DNA of 64,000 nt from Isoetes taiwanensis (lineage: Eukaryota > Streptophyta > Lycopodiopsida > Isoetales > Isoetaceae). Under the pieces are notes generated by a model, which had not been told where the DNA came from, made no database searches, and saw nothing but the letters and a program-made list of their open reading frames with translations. A program made the position numbers and the translations under genes. The DNA is taken from NCBI GenBank assembly GCA_021234155.1, contig JAJEKV010000017.1:20406501-20470500 (forward strand). Direction: 5' to 3'. Below, one piece after another: positions 46,175 to 58,160 of the stretch (positions are counted from its first letter, which is position 1; each line of letters opens with the position of its first letter).

Positions 46175-49100
46175 TGCATGCTTTGACGGAAGCTCTTCAT
46201 TGTTACTATGGCCTTGCTATGACATCACATATGCGGACATCTCAGATGAGGATACAGTAAACAAAGGCAGTTTGTGGAGATGTAAACAAGTCATCAAATT
46301 CTGCATGTCTTGTGGGGCATGTTGATGCTGGTTTTGTCACACTGAGATGCCTACAATCCAACCAGCATATAGACATGGCCCATGTGTGGCTGTTGGGTGA
46401 GTTCCAGTTTCAATTCGGAGATGAATATCTAACAGGTTCCACTTCTGGTCCGTCGCTGTTTCAGACCTGGCTTATGGACTCCATATTAAATGGAAGAGTG
46501 GTGATTGGCATCATAAGAGATGGCAAGCATTAGAAGATTCTTCTTCCACTCTTATATGATTCTTTTATGAACTAGAGGCATTGATGGGCATGCCTTTCTA
46601 TCACGTGGAGGCCTGCTCAATGAGTGATTATTGAACTTTATGTGAATAGGAGGATGACGGTACGCAAGGTTCAGCAAGTATGCGGGTCACATCAAGAACA
46701 TTTTGCTGGACTAATAATAAGTCTGTATATAGGGTATAAGAGATGTAAGTGTGTTTGAGGCCGAAGGTTCACAATTATGTTATTGTCGAATCAAAGAAAT
46801 ATAATAAGACAATACTATACATAAAAGGCAGAAAGAGTAAAAAGACAGCAATGGAGGTCAAAGTTAAAACAAGCTTCTGTCCCACATAAGCCGCTGTCCC
46901 ACATAGGGTTGTTTGAAAATTGTGGGACTAAAGAAAAACGACATAGGGTGTATAGGTGGGCGTCTATCATTATAAGGGTGCATCCCCATTAGGGAGTTTC
47001 GAAGCCTTGCCTTTGCTTTGTAGGCAAAATTTTTTTGCCTTAATCCTTTGTCCTCCAACCCAATTTTATCCTGTGTCAAAGGCAATCTCAAAAAACTTAT
47101 AAGTGCTGGATGACTTTTGAATTTTTGAATTCAAAATTGGCCTTATTGCAAAATTTCTTTATCTTATAATTTGGGCTACTGATCCATATCTTATACAAGT
47201 TCAAAAAACTTAGAAGTGCCAGTTGACTTTTGACCAATTCAAAACTGGGATTCCTCGATTCAAAATTGGGTTTGTCAACTACAAAGCTAACTTCCACATG
47301 CATCAGCTTCGCCTAGATTATGATCAGACCTGGATTATGATTAGACAGATTATGATTAGACCCGGATTATGATTAGACAGAGTACTATCAGAAGAATTGG
47401 AGGAATTTTGCAGCTCCTGCATTAGAGCAACAAACTAACCACTTAATGTTTTAGAAGAAAACAGGCAACATGGCTAATGGTCGTTTTAACATGTTAAAGA
47501 CCCGGATATACCCATGGTTTAAAAGTGATGGCATCCGATATTTATGGGGCTCCCTCAAACTACTGATAACACATTACTATCCCATTGTTCGTGAACAATC
47601 ACATAGAATGATCACAAAATGTGAACAATCACATGTAAAGCCCACCAACGGTGGGCAAATTACTAGTATTATAATGTTTTACTGAAGTAATGGACCACGC
47701 CCTAAAATGGGCGGCTGAGATTTTACCAAAAAAAAAAAGCACTAAATCCCTAAAATGGATGACTGAGATTTTAACTTAAAGAAGCCCTAAATCGTCATTC
47801 CTCTCTCTTACCAGATTTGCAAGTAGGGGGCCCATCGCAACAGGGCAGATTTGCCTGGGCAATACATCCCTCAAATAGCAAAGGCCAGGTTTCAACACAC
47901 AGAGCTGCCAAGCACAGAGATTAGTTTACGGTTTAGAGGCAGGTGACAAAGCTATGCAGGTAGAGTGTTGAGATTTGAGATTTAATACTGTCTTTCTTAG
48001 TGTTCCTATGTGATTTGTGGAACGGTTATGGCGGCTTCCATGACTTGCACCCTCCCCATGCGAATCTGGCACATAGCAGTGCAAAAACTTCCTTCTGCTC
48101 TTGATTCATCAGTCCCAACACCACTGCTTGCCAAAGGAAATCTTGAAACTTTGTTTTCGAAGTTTACTCCGTCATAGCTTGAACTCGGAAAACCATGATG
48201 AGGAATTAGTCGATAGGATAAAATATGGAGAATGGTTCCAAATAGTTGGGAGATGGGCTTTACAAGGCTGCAATTCTGGACGCTGTCAGTATAAGATTAT
48301 TTATTTGGTTAGTTTGGATTTATGGGCTGATGTGGTGAGGCCTTAACAGAGTATCCACAGTTAGGGGCATAACTTCAAATTTCAGCAAGGCTGCCTAGCT
48401 TATCCTCATAGTTTCAAATAGCCATAACTTCATTCTAGACGGCTTACTAGAGCCAAAACCATGGTGAAAAGCCAAGATTTGGAACAAATAGTAGGGCACT
48501 TGCACATAGATCCCAACTTTGAGCTCGAAGTAGATGCCTATGGCGGCAGATTCAATGGATGAGGGGGCACCTTTCCTGGCATTTAGAGCTCTTATCTTTC
48601 AAAAGACAAAATACAGAATCATTGTAATTGATTTGTTCTGCTCCAATATTCAGAGACAATGGCGACGACACTTCACATAGAAAATTCAGTGCTAGGATTC
48701 CTTACCGATAACCTGGATATTTCGGAAGAGGATTCAAAGAGCTTCAAATAAGCAATCATTGTTCAGGTATAGAAAGCTTACTTTAAGAAAGTTTAAGAAT
48801 TCTTACTTCAGTGTGTTGTTGCATGTAGATGCTGATGCTACAATGATATTCTTTGATTATTGTAATTATACATGCCTTATGATCCTGCTATAAACATGAT
48901 AATCTATCTATTGTCATTCCATTGCCATCATTTACTACTTTTGCAGTTATCTGGGAAGTAATGGCTAAGCCTAGGAAACATTTTTAGGTTGCTTTGGTGT
49001 GTGGCTGAAGATATTGCGAATGGCCTCAGGATGTAAAGGCCTTTGTCGATCAAAATATTACTCCTATTCAGACTGTTGGGGGATTATGTTCTCTCTATAG

Positions 49101-51496
49101 CCATTGTAGTTATACTGTTCGGGGCAGTTAGAAGACGATTTTAGAGTGTAACGAAAAAGGTAGGAGCAACCCAACAATCTTTTTTTTTTTGTTCTAGATG
49201 TTCAGTCCTAAGGCTCTATGCATGTGCCTGTATAAATTTTTAGCTTTTATCATTAAATATTCTAATCTATATGTACAGTGCCTCTTCCTTTGGAAATGAT
49301 GATTTTTATTGTTTATTAGAGATTTTGCTCTGTCAGAAAGGAGTCTGTTTGGATATAATGGCACAAACAAAAGCATCTGCCATCCAAAACCTTCAAAAAG
49401 CACCAGAAGTTCGCAACAAACAAAAGCTTTTCTTTAGCCCAAGCATCAGGTATTGCATCAGATCAGATCATTTTTATTAAAATTGTTATCAAATTTTCAA
49501 TTCAAATCATTATTAATATGTTGATTGCATAAAATAATAATTTCTTATATTTATATAGCTGGCTACTATGGTTGGAGATTGCCATTTAGTGGAGATTCCT
49601 GGATTACGTATTGGTATACGAACAGGATGACGTATTGGAACATGACGATGGAACTTGGTGAAACCATACATGGGATTAAAAGGAATCAGTGCTAGGTAAG
49701 GGATTCCAAGTGTATGGTCCTTTCCATTTTACAATGTTTCAAACAGTTGCACTTCGTGATGTAATATTATGCAGGGCCCTGCTAATAAGAAAAGGGTGTT
49801 TATATGCTGTTCTTCTTTTAGAGCTAGTCATGTCAGAAATACTTATAGGGATTAATTTCACCACAACAACCCTTATGTTCTTAGTTCCACCTTGATTTTG
49901 CAAAGATACTGTTTTGAAAATGGCTTCTGCAGACCAAAGAGATGCAAATAAACCTTTGCCTGTAGAGGATTTAAAAAAAGCTTGAAAGATTATAGCTCTT
50001 AGAGGCCCACCTACTATATAAGAAAGTAAATCATTTAGGAAAAACAAAAAGCTTTAACCTTTAGAGGCCTTGCCAATTAAGTACTTCCACAAAGTTAATG
50101 ATATGGAAGGGGAAACTGTCAGGAGCAGGTCATTTCGGGATGCACTTTTTTCGTTTCTTACAACATTTAAAGCATAAGACGCAGATGTTTGACAAAATAC
50201 CATGTGCTTTCCTGAATGTGGCATGTGTTTCATCCACGTCTCAGATGTACCTTGATACCAATAGACCATGGCTAAGTAAGGTAAAAAGTACCTAGACTGT
50301 TAGGAGATTGAAGTTTCCAGTCCATGATTTATGCAGAACTTTAGTTGCAGCAGGCATCTTATCAAGCAATTTGTATATTGTAGGCATTTATGGAACTCGG
50401 ATCCAACCGATACTGCCTATTGGAGGCATAAGCAAGCAAGCATGATGTTTGTTTGTCATCATGTAGCAGCATGAAGAATATGGCTTGAAGACATAAGAAG
50501 CTAAAGTATTTCATGGAAAGTTTTTTTTCTCTCTCTCTTTACAAGCAAATGCGTCATTTGCCATGAACACCCAGCCAGGCCTATCAAAAATGGCTTGAGA
50601 GTTTTTAAATTTCGTTTGTATGTCAAGATTGAGAGATGTACTAGAACATGATATAATTGTAGCTGTCAAATGCTTCAAAATACAAAATGCAATCACAATG
50701 CCAACTATGGCAGTGTTTATACAAAGAAGGTTGTATCTTTATTTTTGCAAAACACTTCATTCAGAACTTCGTAGCAGTAACAGACCTTGCTGCAAGAATG
50801 GCAAGGTGCAACATTCTTTTGCACGTCTCACCATAATGATGTAGCTTTTAAGTCTTCCAGTCTTCCCACACTATTTGTCCTCATCTACATCCTTGGTGGT
50901 GCACCCTTGATAACCATGCACCAAGTTGCTCTAAGAAATACCTCAGGGACTTTTTTTTGTTAATAGACGATATATAACTTCGTAGATCTTTAGTTCAACT
51001 ACAGAGCGATTCTTTTTTGGAATATGCAGTATAGATGCTGTAGCAACTAAAATTGCAAAGTTGTGGTTGGTGCTCATGAATGAGACTTTGTTCATGGTAA
51101 GTTGATGTTACTGATACACAATCTCTTATATCCCCAAAGTAGTGATATAATAGTACATGTTATTCCATTTGTTTCAATTAGATGGTCGTCTTTTTAATTT
51201 AACTACGTTTCAGCTTCAAGTACTTTATTATTATTAAAAATATCCTTTCCTTTGCTAGATAGGCAGTTTCGAATGAAATTGAAACCAATTACTATCTTCC
51301 CAGCTAAAGGTTGAGCACATCACTCTGGCCCAATTGAGTGTTTATTATATACACTAATAAAATAAAGCAACCCTTAGAGAGCATTAGACATAAATAAATA
51401 AATAAAATAAAGTAAAATAAAGTGATTATGTAATGGCATATCAAATGAAATTAATATGAATGCAACTTATAGAATAATTAATAACTTCCCAAAGAA
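46175..51496. other. Unassigned intergenic stretch with short tandem repeats
   Basis: No gene recognised. About 47090-47240 has a two-copy repeat (AACTTATAAGTGCTGGATGA and AACTTAGAAGTGCCAGTTGA, ~120 bp apart). 47315-47385 has GATTATGATTAGAC in four tandem copies. 47664-47740 carries the GGACCACGCCC element end. GCTTTTCTTTAGCCCAAGCA at 49427 resembles GCTTTGCTTTGGCCCAAGCA at about 44490, a dispersed duplicate of ~60 bp. Short frames at 48101-48346, 48660-48750 and 49358-49450 have no known domain. Confidence 0.45.
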
Positions 51497-54400
51497 TGAG
51501 AATGAGAATGAGAATGATTTTTTATCGTCCACTGAGGCCAATCGGCCTATGGGACCCATAAGGAGCGCAACAAACTTATTACTGTCCGGGTTAAAAAACC
51601 CCCGCCCCGAAGGGTTTTCGAGGGAAAAACCGTGGCAGTAATAAGAATGCTGTCAAACTGTACAAGTATACATCAATGTTTATATACATGTCAAGTGTGT
51701 GCCCGGGGACATAAGCGATCTCGCATGTCCATAACCTCGAAGATATGATTCAAAGACCGTCACGGATCTTTGTGCTCAATGTCACATGTAATGGGCGGCG
51801 GGCGACCAACTCGCAAGATATCGTGTCGAATTTGATCATATCTTTGGGCAACTTTGAAGGGTATGAGATTCATCCTCAATGACTCCCATTTGGCGGCATT
51901 GTGAGCACGTCTGGCGTGGCTCACCAATCCATCTGCCTGTCTCAATTCGAAGATGATGTGTGCGAATGGAGGCAATGAGTTTGCGCCTTTTCATGGGCAA
52001 GTGGGTACGCAGTAGCATTGCGGGCCTCGTTCCAATGTGGGATTTATGTGGCTGGTAGTGTCTTTGTCTTGACTTTGTTCAAGGGCATTAGCATCCCAAA
52101 GCTTGCCGAGGAAGCAATTGTCAAGATATTGCCTCAAGCTATGGCGATCGCCTCTGTTTGCACATGTATGCACATCGTGTTCGCACATTCCATCTAGCCA
52201 ACCATTGAGCTCTCTTTTCCCTCCAAAGAGGCCTTGGAGGCTGCGGCTCCATTGCCATGATATAAGCTAGTTTAGGGAGGCGAGCATCGTCCATATTGAC
52301 CACCTTCTGAAAATAGACAATGTGGCGATCAAGGGCCACCCTCTCAAGAGGCAAGAATCTGTCTCGCGGTAGAATTTGATATGGGACTGTGAACTTCACC
52401 TAGTGTGCTCATTACTAAGAAGGCTTTTACGGACTGCTCCAAGTCATTCCAAGTAGCAAGTGATACTCTTGGGCCCCATACTTCCACCCGTATAAAAGGA
52501 CGGGCTCCACTAAGACCTTGAGCAGCGTGGCCCGATGGGCCCAATCATACAACTCTGCTCTATGACTATTGTTTTGCATTGCATATAGTGCCTTCCGACT
52601 GCAGTCACTTTCGTAGCGTATGGATGTGTTCGGTGCATAGTAGAAGGAAACTCCACTCCCAAATATTTGTATGTGTATGCAACTTCCACATTTTGGCCTC
52701 GGTAATTGAAGGAGGGACCCCGGTACGACGCGGAAGATGATATGAAAACCACCTTAGTCTTGGCGAGGTTGACGCATATATCGGCCGCTTGGGCGAATGT
52801 GTCGAGGGCATCGAGATGTTGTTGCATGTCCGCTGGTGTGTAAGGCTGGGAGGTCCACATCATCGATATATATTAAAATCGATGATCTCGATAGAGAAGG
52901 TGAGCTCCATCGCCCCCATTATCGCAAGCCCACTCTCAATTGATCAATGTAAAGCCCAAACAATGTTGGGGAGAGAGGGCATCCCCGGCGAACCCGATCG
53001 CTATCAAATGGTTGGCAATGTCCGCTGCAACCGACCCAAGCATCTTCGTATAGCACGTACCTGCGCATTACGCAAATCTCACATGGGAACCCCGGTACAT
53101 TTGCGGTCTTGCCCATAGTTTTTCCGAGGCGCGGTGTCAAGCGCCGCCAAAATCCACAAAGCAACAATATAGATCGGCGGTTCCTCGCATCTTCAATCGA
53201 GATTTAGCGTGAAGATGTGGTCAATGGTTGAGTGCCGGGTGCGAATCGCACGGGTGGGTGAGGGCCCACCACTCTGCCTCTGCCCGCCCAGATCAAGCTG
53301 CCGCTGAGAATCCCGGCAAGCAATTTTGCAAACACCGAACCGACCATGATTGTTCGATAATTGGGCGGTGTGGGTCACCGCCTTATATATGGGAACAACT
53401 CGCTATTGGTCCTTTGTGGCGGGGAAACCTTCTGTAATGCCTTGTTGAACAAAGGCGGTCGAGACCGGTATTATGGGCGGCCTTGCCCACTTAAGCAATT
53501 ACACTTTTGCATGCCATCCAAGTCCGGGGCTTTCCTATTGGCAAGGCAATTTGCAAGCCTTGTTCCCGTCAGAATCGTGATTTCAACCGGGCCTTCTTGC
53601 AAGGGTAATCTTTGCATGTGCACCCGAGGGTCATTATAGCTGTTGCAAGTATTGTCTCCACCGCTTTCGGGGAGTGATATTCCCCGTGGGCTGTGCGGCT
53701 TTCTAAGAACCCTTCGCCGGAAGGTCACGGGATGACGTTCGGAAGGTAAAACATTTCCCTTTGATGCTTGCGCAATGTACGGCTTTCTTAGCTTTAAGGA
53801 AGATCGCGGTGCTTGTCACCGTGCATGTATGAAAGTGGAGTGCGTGACTTGGCGGAACCCGGCATTTGTGTTCCTTGCACTTCTGCATCAAACCATTGAT
53901 TATTGGGAAGGTTGTGTTCACGGAGGTCCGTCGCGGGCGGCTTATCCCAAAGCACCTCTCTGCCGCGATCCTAAGCACATCGGTCGGCCGTCACATGCAT
54001 TTGCTCTAGTGTAGGATATTGCAAAATTTCGCGGGTCATCTATAAGCATTTGGGCATAAGCCCCTGCATGTTCATAATCAATCTTGGTGAGGCATGTGAG
54101 GAGTTGTTGCAGGGGGTTCGCACAACCTGCCAAGCCAACTTCAAGTAAAGTGGTAAGTGGTCCGAGTCGATCTCTTCATCCCTATTAGTCGTTCCCCACG
54201 AAAGTGCTTGGCGACATGCATATCCTCGCCGGGCACCAAAGACATAGTCCACCACACTAGATCCGCCCCCCTGGTTTTCTTGCCTACAAGTGCTCTTGCA
54301 AGTGGAAGGCCACTGTGCTAGTCCATTGCAGATTACCAAGTCAAAGATACTGCAGAGCAAAAGCAACTGTCGACCATAGCGCGTGACCTGATTGTCATCT

Positions 54401-54550
54401 GATGTCCGTGGCCAAGCTCCTTCTGCAGGATGCAACTGCAATATATCATCAGTCATGGGATCAAATCTCATGGGTTGTTCTACCCCGGTGCGCGCATTGA
54501 AGTCTCCAAGGAGTATGACACTGCCAAAGAAGTATCTCATATATCAATAG
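51497..54550 (-). pseudogene. LINE family 2: 5'-truncated copy with endonuclease end, reverse transcriptase and 3' UTR
   Basis: On the minus strand, 54540-54040 encodes the end of the endonuclease (LLGDFNARTGVEQP, SVVDYVFG, IDSDHLPLYLKL). About 53170-52300 encodes reverse-transcriptase blocks: RRGCPLSPTLFGLYIDQL near 53000, then LAKTKVVFISS, YKYLGVEFP and later thumb sequence. 52018-51830 encodes KRRKLIASIRTHHLRIETGR and a CX2CX9HX4C knuckle (CSQC...ESHTLQSC). The YADD box itself is not seen in an open frame near 52865, where the sequence is degraded. Multiple frameshifts exclude function. The 3' UTR (51760-51497) has the hairpin block, the GGGTCCCATAGGCCGATTGG block and a (CATTCT)n tail. It is a different family from the LINE at 4.5-30.4 kb, although the two share the C-terminal knuckle layout. 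Confidence 0.88.
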
Positions 54551-56467
54551 ATAGCAAACTCTGCCCATTTGGGGCACTAAATGACCAACAAAAGCAAACC
54601 AAACTTTCTATATAGTCCATGCCAAATGAAGACTGATTAGTTCCTTCCGTTGACAAATGTTAAAAGTGTTTATAATGATTACTAAAATCTAAACCTTGAT
54701 GCCACTATAAATGTCCCTTTACATAAACAATTATGGTAGGTCTCACACATCTATATAACAAACAAGGTAACTTTTGCACCTTGACTTCAACCTCAGCGCA
54801 TAGCCTACTATGCACACCCTTCTATAAATGGCCCTGTAGAAGCTTTGAAATATGAAAAGCATCTAGCCTTAAAAGGGCACACCCTTCTATAAATGATCTT
54901 GCACACTAAAGATCTACGAAGTCATATGTCGTCTTTCAAAGCAAAATTCTTAGAACATAAGTAGGGACACCTTCCGAGTTGCGAGCATTGTTGGCCTATC
55001 ATTTACTGCACCTTCTGAGTTGCAATCATTGTTGGCCTATCATTTACATGTCCCATATTTATACCCAGCAACGCTGGATACCCTTACTAGTATCATAATA
55101 TTCTCTCCCCGTGGAATATTCGGTGGCATATTCTACCGGACGGAATCACTCAATGCTTGCCATTTTCGTGCCTGTCCATTGTTATTCTTGGCACTGCCCA
55201 AAATTTTTATGGATGGGGATTTGAACCCCTTGCCAACATCAGCAATGCCATGGGCCGCTTTAAAACAAGAATAAGAAACAAGGAACAGGATCATCAGCCT
55301 TTGTCCAAGCTTTCTTTTGCTGTTTTTTCAGCAAAAATGAGCTCAAACTCCTTAAGCCAAGCTTCAATCGCTTAAAAAACCTTCATTCAACTTAAAAAAA
55401 CCAAAAGCTTATAAAAAACCTGCATAAACCCTGCTGAAACCCTGCCGGATTTGCAGAACCCATGTCTTAAAATTTGCAGATAGATCGGACATGTTTTTTC
55501 GGTTATAGGTTTTGTCATTTGTAGCCCTAGACTTCGAAATAGATGAAGAATAAGCCGACCCATATTTGTTAATTTCTCGGATATGACAAATTCAAACATA
55601 TGCGACATCTAGAAGATGAATCTCTGTCAAAAATACCCTTTTTAACAGTTTGGAGGCCTTATTTCACGAACATTCGATGCCAAAATTTGGTGGGATTGTC
55701 ATTGGAAGAATGGGGTCAAGTCTTCCCTCGAAAACAGGATGTTCTTCTTCATTCGATGTGCGATGCTTAAATTTTTTTCTCTCGTTTGCGTTTTTCTCTC
55801 TTTACCACGCCCTTTGTCGAGTGGTGGCGAGAAGAATCTGCCATAGCCATTCCTTCTTCAAAACTCAAACTCTGCATCAGAAATCTAATCCATAGCAAGG
55901 CAAATCATGGCTGGGCTTTTCGGATTGGGCATAAAAATCAGTTACCCATCTCTCAAATATGCCCCATTCAAAGCTCCGGCGATGAAATAAATGCTTTGCC
56001 CTAACAATGGATTCCTTTCCTTAATCCCCACTACTAATGGGCAAAATAGAGCAGTAAAAGCGGCGGTGCCGCTACAACACACTGTAATGTATAGAGTCGA
56101 ACAAATTAGATAAGCTTAAAAATATGAATATTTTGCCACAACAAGCTACCCATTGAGTTTTTCTTCGCCAACAAGAATAAGAAAAGAAGGAAGATCTCCT
56201 TAACCCCAGCCTGTTCAATCGCCATCTATCGCCGGAGCAAGCCGCCATAGCCCCCACTAGCTGAAACACCTCCCAGAAGAACAAAGAACAGGACGTCAAA
56301 AATTTGAATTTTTACTAAAATATTTTGGATGGTGATTTTGTCGCGTGGAATAACAGAGCGGTGATTCCATCCGGCGGTATTTTGCGAATGTGATTCCGCT
56401 GGAAGGTATAAAATAGACGATTAGGATAGACCCTACAGACGGATGCCTGGGATCCATCAGAAGGTAC

Positions 56468-56525
56468 ACCTGACGCTGTCAGGTACGGATAACGGGGCCT
56501 CCGGAACGGATCCCGTTTCCGGAGG
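56468..56525. other. Two adjacent GC-rich hairpins
   Basis: ACCTGAC-GCT-GTCAGGT (56468-56484) is a perfect 7-bp stem with a 3-nt loop. Only 13 bases later, 56498-56525 forms a nearly perfect palindrome with arms CCTCCGGAA and TTTCCGGAGG around CGGATCCCG. The surrounding DNA is AT-rich. It could be a transposon end or a structured RNA element; nothing identifies which. Confidence 0.55.
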
Positions 56526-56629
56526 GTTAGTGATTCCGGGGGAGAGTAGTCACCGCGATAGAATCACCAAAACCAGGGTAAAGCTATTTTCACCCCATCT
56601 AAATGCTATGGACCCATCAATTAAAGGAA

Positions 56630-56810
56630 CGTATCATTGTCATTCATTATGCTCTTAATCAATGCACACCCATCACCAAAAGGACCATCAATCAATGCAC
56701 ACATATACTCTTGACACCTCCATCAATGCACATGTATACTAACTACCACAATCAGTGCACGTCTATATTCTAACACCTCAATCAATGCACATGTCTACTC
56801 TACCTCAGAC
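56630..56810 (+). repeat. ~40-bp tandem repeat
   Basis: CATCAATCAATGCACACATA, CCATCAATGCACATGTATAC, ACAATCAGTGCACGTCTATA and CTCAATCAATGCACATGTCT follow one another at intervals of about 37-42 bp, each preceded by an ACACC or ACC word. Four diverged units. Confidence 0.75.
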
Positions 56811-57429
56811 TCTGCGGCCTCAGGTACACTGAACGCCCACGTGAGCCCTTTATTTCGATACAAGATTTATGCTTATCCACCGGCACGACCCGACCTAATG
56901 TTTGAGGCACTATTATTTGCCTTTATGTTATTTGGTAAATAGTCTTACCTGGACCATGTCCCTTTATGTTTGATGGTGCACATCCAATGTCTAGGTATAT
57001 TTCTAACAACCAGGCAAGCGCTAAAAGCCATAGAGTCTACCTAAGGAGCATTTGGAATATGCAAGATGTTTATGTAAAGCTATCCATTCACAAGTTTTGC
57101 AGTGGCAAATTAATGATATGATATAATGGAATTTTAACGTCCAATGCAAGTTGTAGCTTATGGGAATTAATAACAATACCCCATGATAGAGACAATATGA
57201 TGATTGTAGTTTGCCTAACCATAGATGCAACCAATGATATAAATCTTGGAATGGTTGATTCGCTAATGCAATTTCTCATATATTACCTGCACTTTGGGCA
57301 GTAGTTTCTTTTGGTAATTAGCTAATGCATTCTTGAAACAAATGCTTTGCATGTCAATCAAAGTTATCTATACAACATGGCAATTCATTTTTCATTTTTT
57401 TTTAAGGTGAAAGTTAGAAAGCAAGTTCA

Positions 57430-57955
57430 TCTCCATCTCAGTTGCCCACGAAGAAGCGCAGGATCATTGCATCCATTCAAACAGGGGCCCACCATCTTCG
57501 GCTTGAGACGGGTCGGTGGATTGGAGAGCCACGCCAGGACAGACTTTGTCAGTGTTGCCCGCTGGGGATTGTTGAGGATGAAAGCCATGCCTTCCAGAGC
57601 TGTCCAGCCTATAGTCAGATTCGGGCTTGCTACGCCCTCTTGGTGCGACCTGGTCTGCCACTGCACGAGCTACTCAGTACGCCGTCAGTTCGATCCCTTG
57701 GCTCCTACCTCCAGGAGGTTTTGGATCTGCGGACTCACCTTTGTCCCCGCGCGCCTACCTGAGGGGCCGGGAATTCATATGTATATGTATATTTGTACAG
57801 CTGCCAGCAGGCTTGTTGCTGCGATGGTTTTTCCTCGTAAGGGGGTTTTTTAATCCGGGTAGCAACGGGCTTGCTGCACCCGTGTAATTTGGGTCCCATA
57901 GGCCGATTGGCCTCCGCGGACGATAAAAGAACCTTCCTCCTTCCTTCCTTCCTAA
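57430..57955 (+). mobile_element. LINE family 2, 5'-truncated 3' end (fragment 1)
   Basis: 57442-57762 encodes KKRRIIASIQTGAHHLRLET, GRWIGEPRQDRLCQCC and ESHAFQSC, the C-terminal knuckle, and ends PRAPT. Then comes the 3' UTR with TTTTTCCTCG...GGTTTTTTAATCC, where the UUCG loop part is deleted, then GGGTCCCATAGGCCGATTGG and a (CCTT)n tail at about 57935-57953. Same orientation as the downstream glycoprotein gene. Confidence 0.88.
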
Positions 57956-58160
57956 CGAAGGAGACGTAACATGCAGAACATCTAAGACACAAGAATAGTA
58001 ATTACTTGTATGTATAAAGATTAAGGAATGGTGGATGGCTTTCCCATATCCTTACGTCGTCCAAGGTCTTTGTGCTTTCCCAATCCTTAGGTCGTCCAAG
58101 TCTTTCTGCGTATGTTCATGATAACAGAAGTCCCTGTCAATTTCAATTTTACAGATACTA

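Larger units (their letters stand above)
54551..57420. other. Unassigned intergenic stretch
   Basis: No gene recognised. A T-arm-like GGGGTTCAAATCCCC is present on the minus strand near 55217, without a cloverleaf. A duplicated phrase (CCTTCTGAGTTGCAATCATTG) lies near 54975 and 55015. The paired hairpins at 56468-56525 and the 56630-56810 tandem repeat are listed separately. Confidence 0.45.

Noticed and set aside
55190-55260. Possible tRNA on the minus strand (GGGGTTCAAATCCCC)
   Set aside because: T-arm only; no acceptor pairing, D-arm or anticodon arm in the right place.
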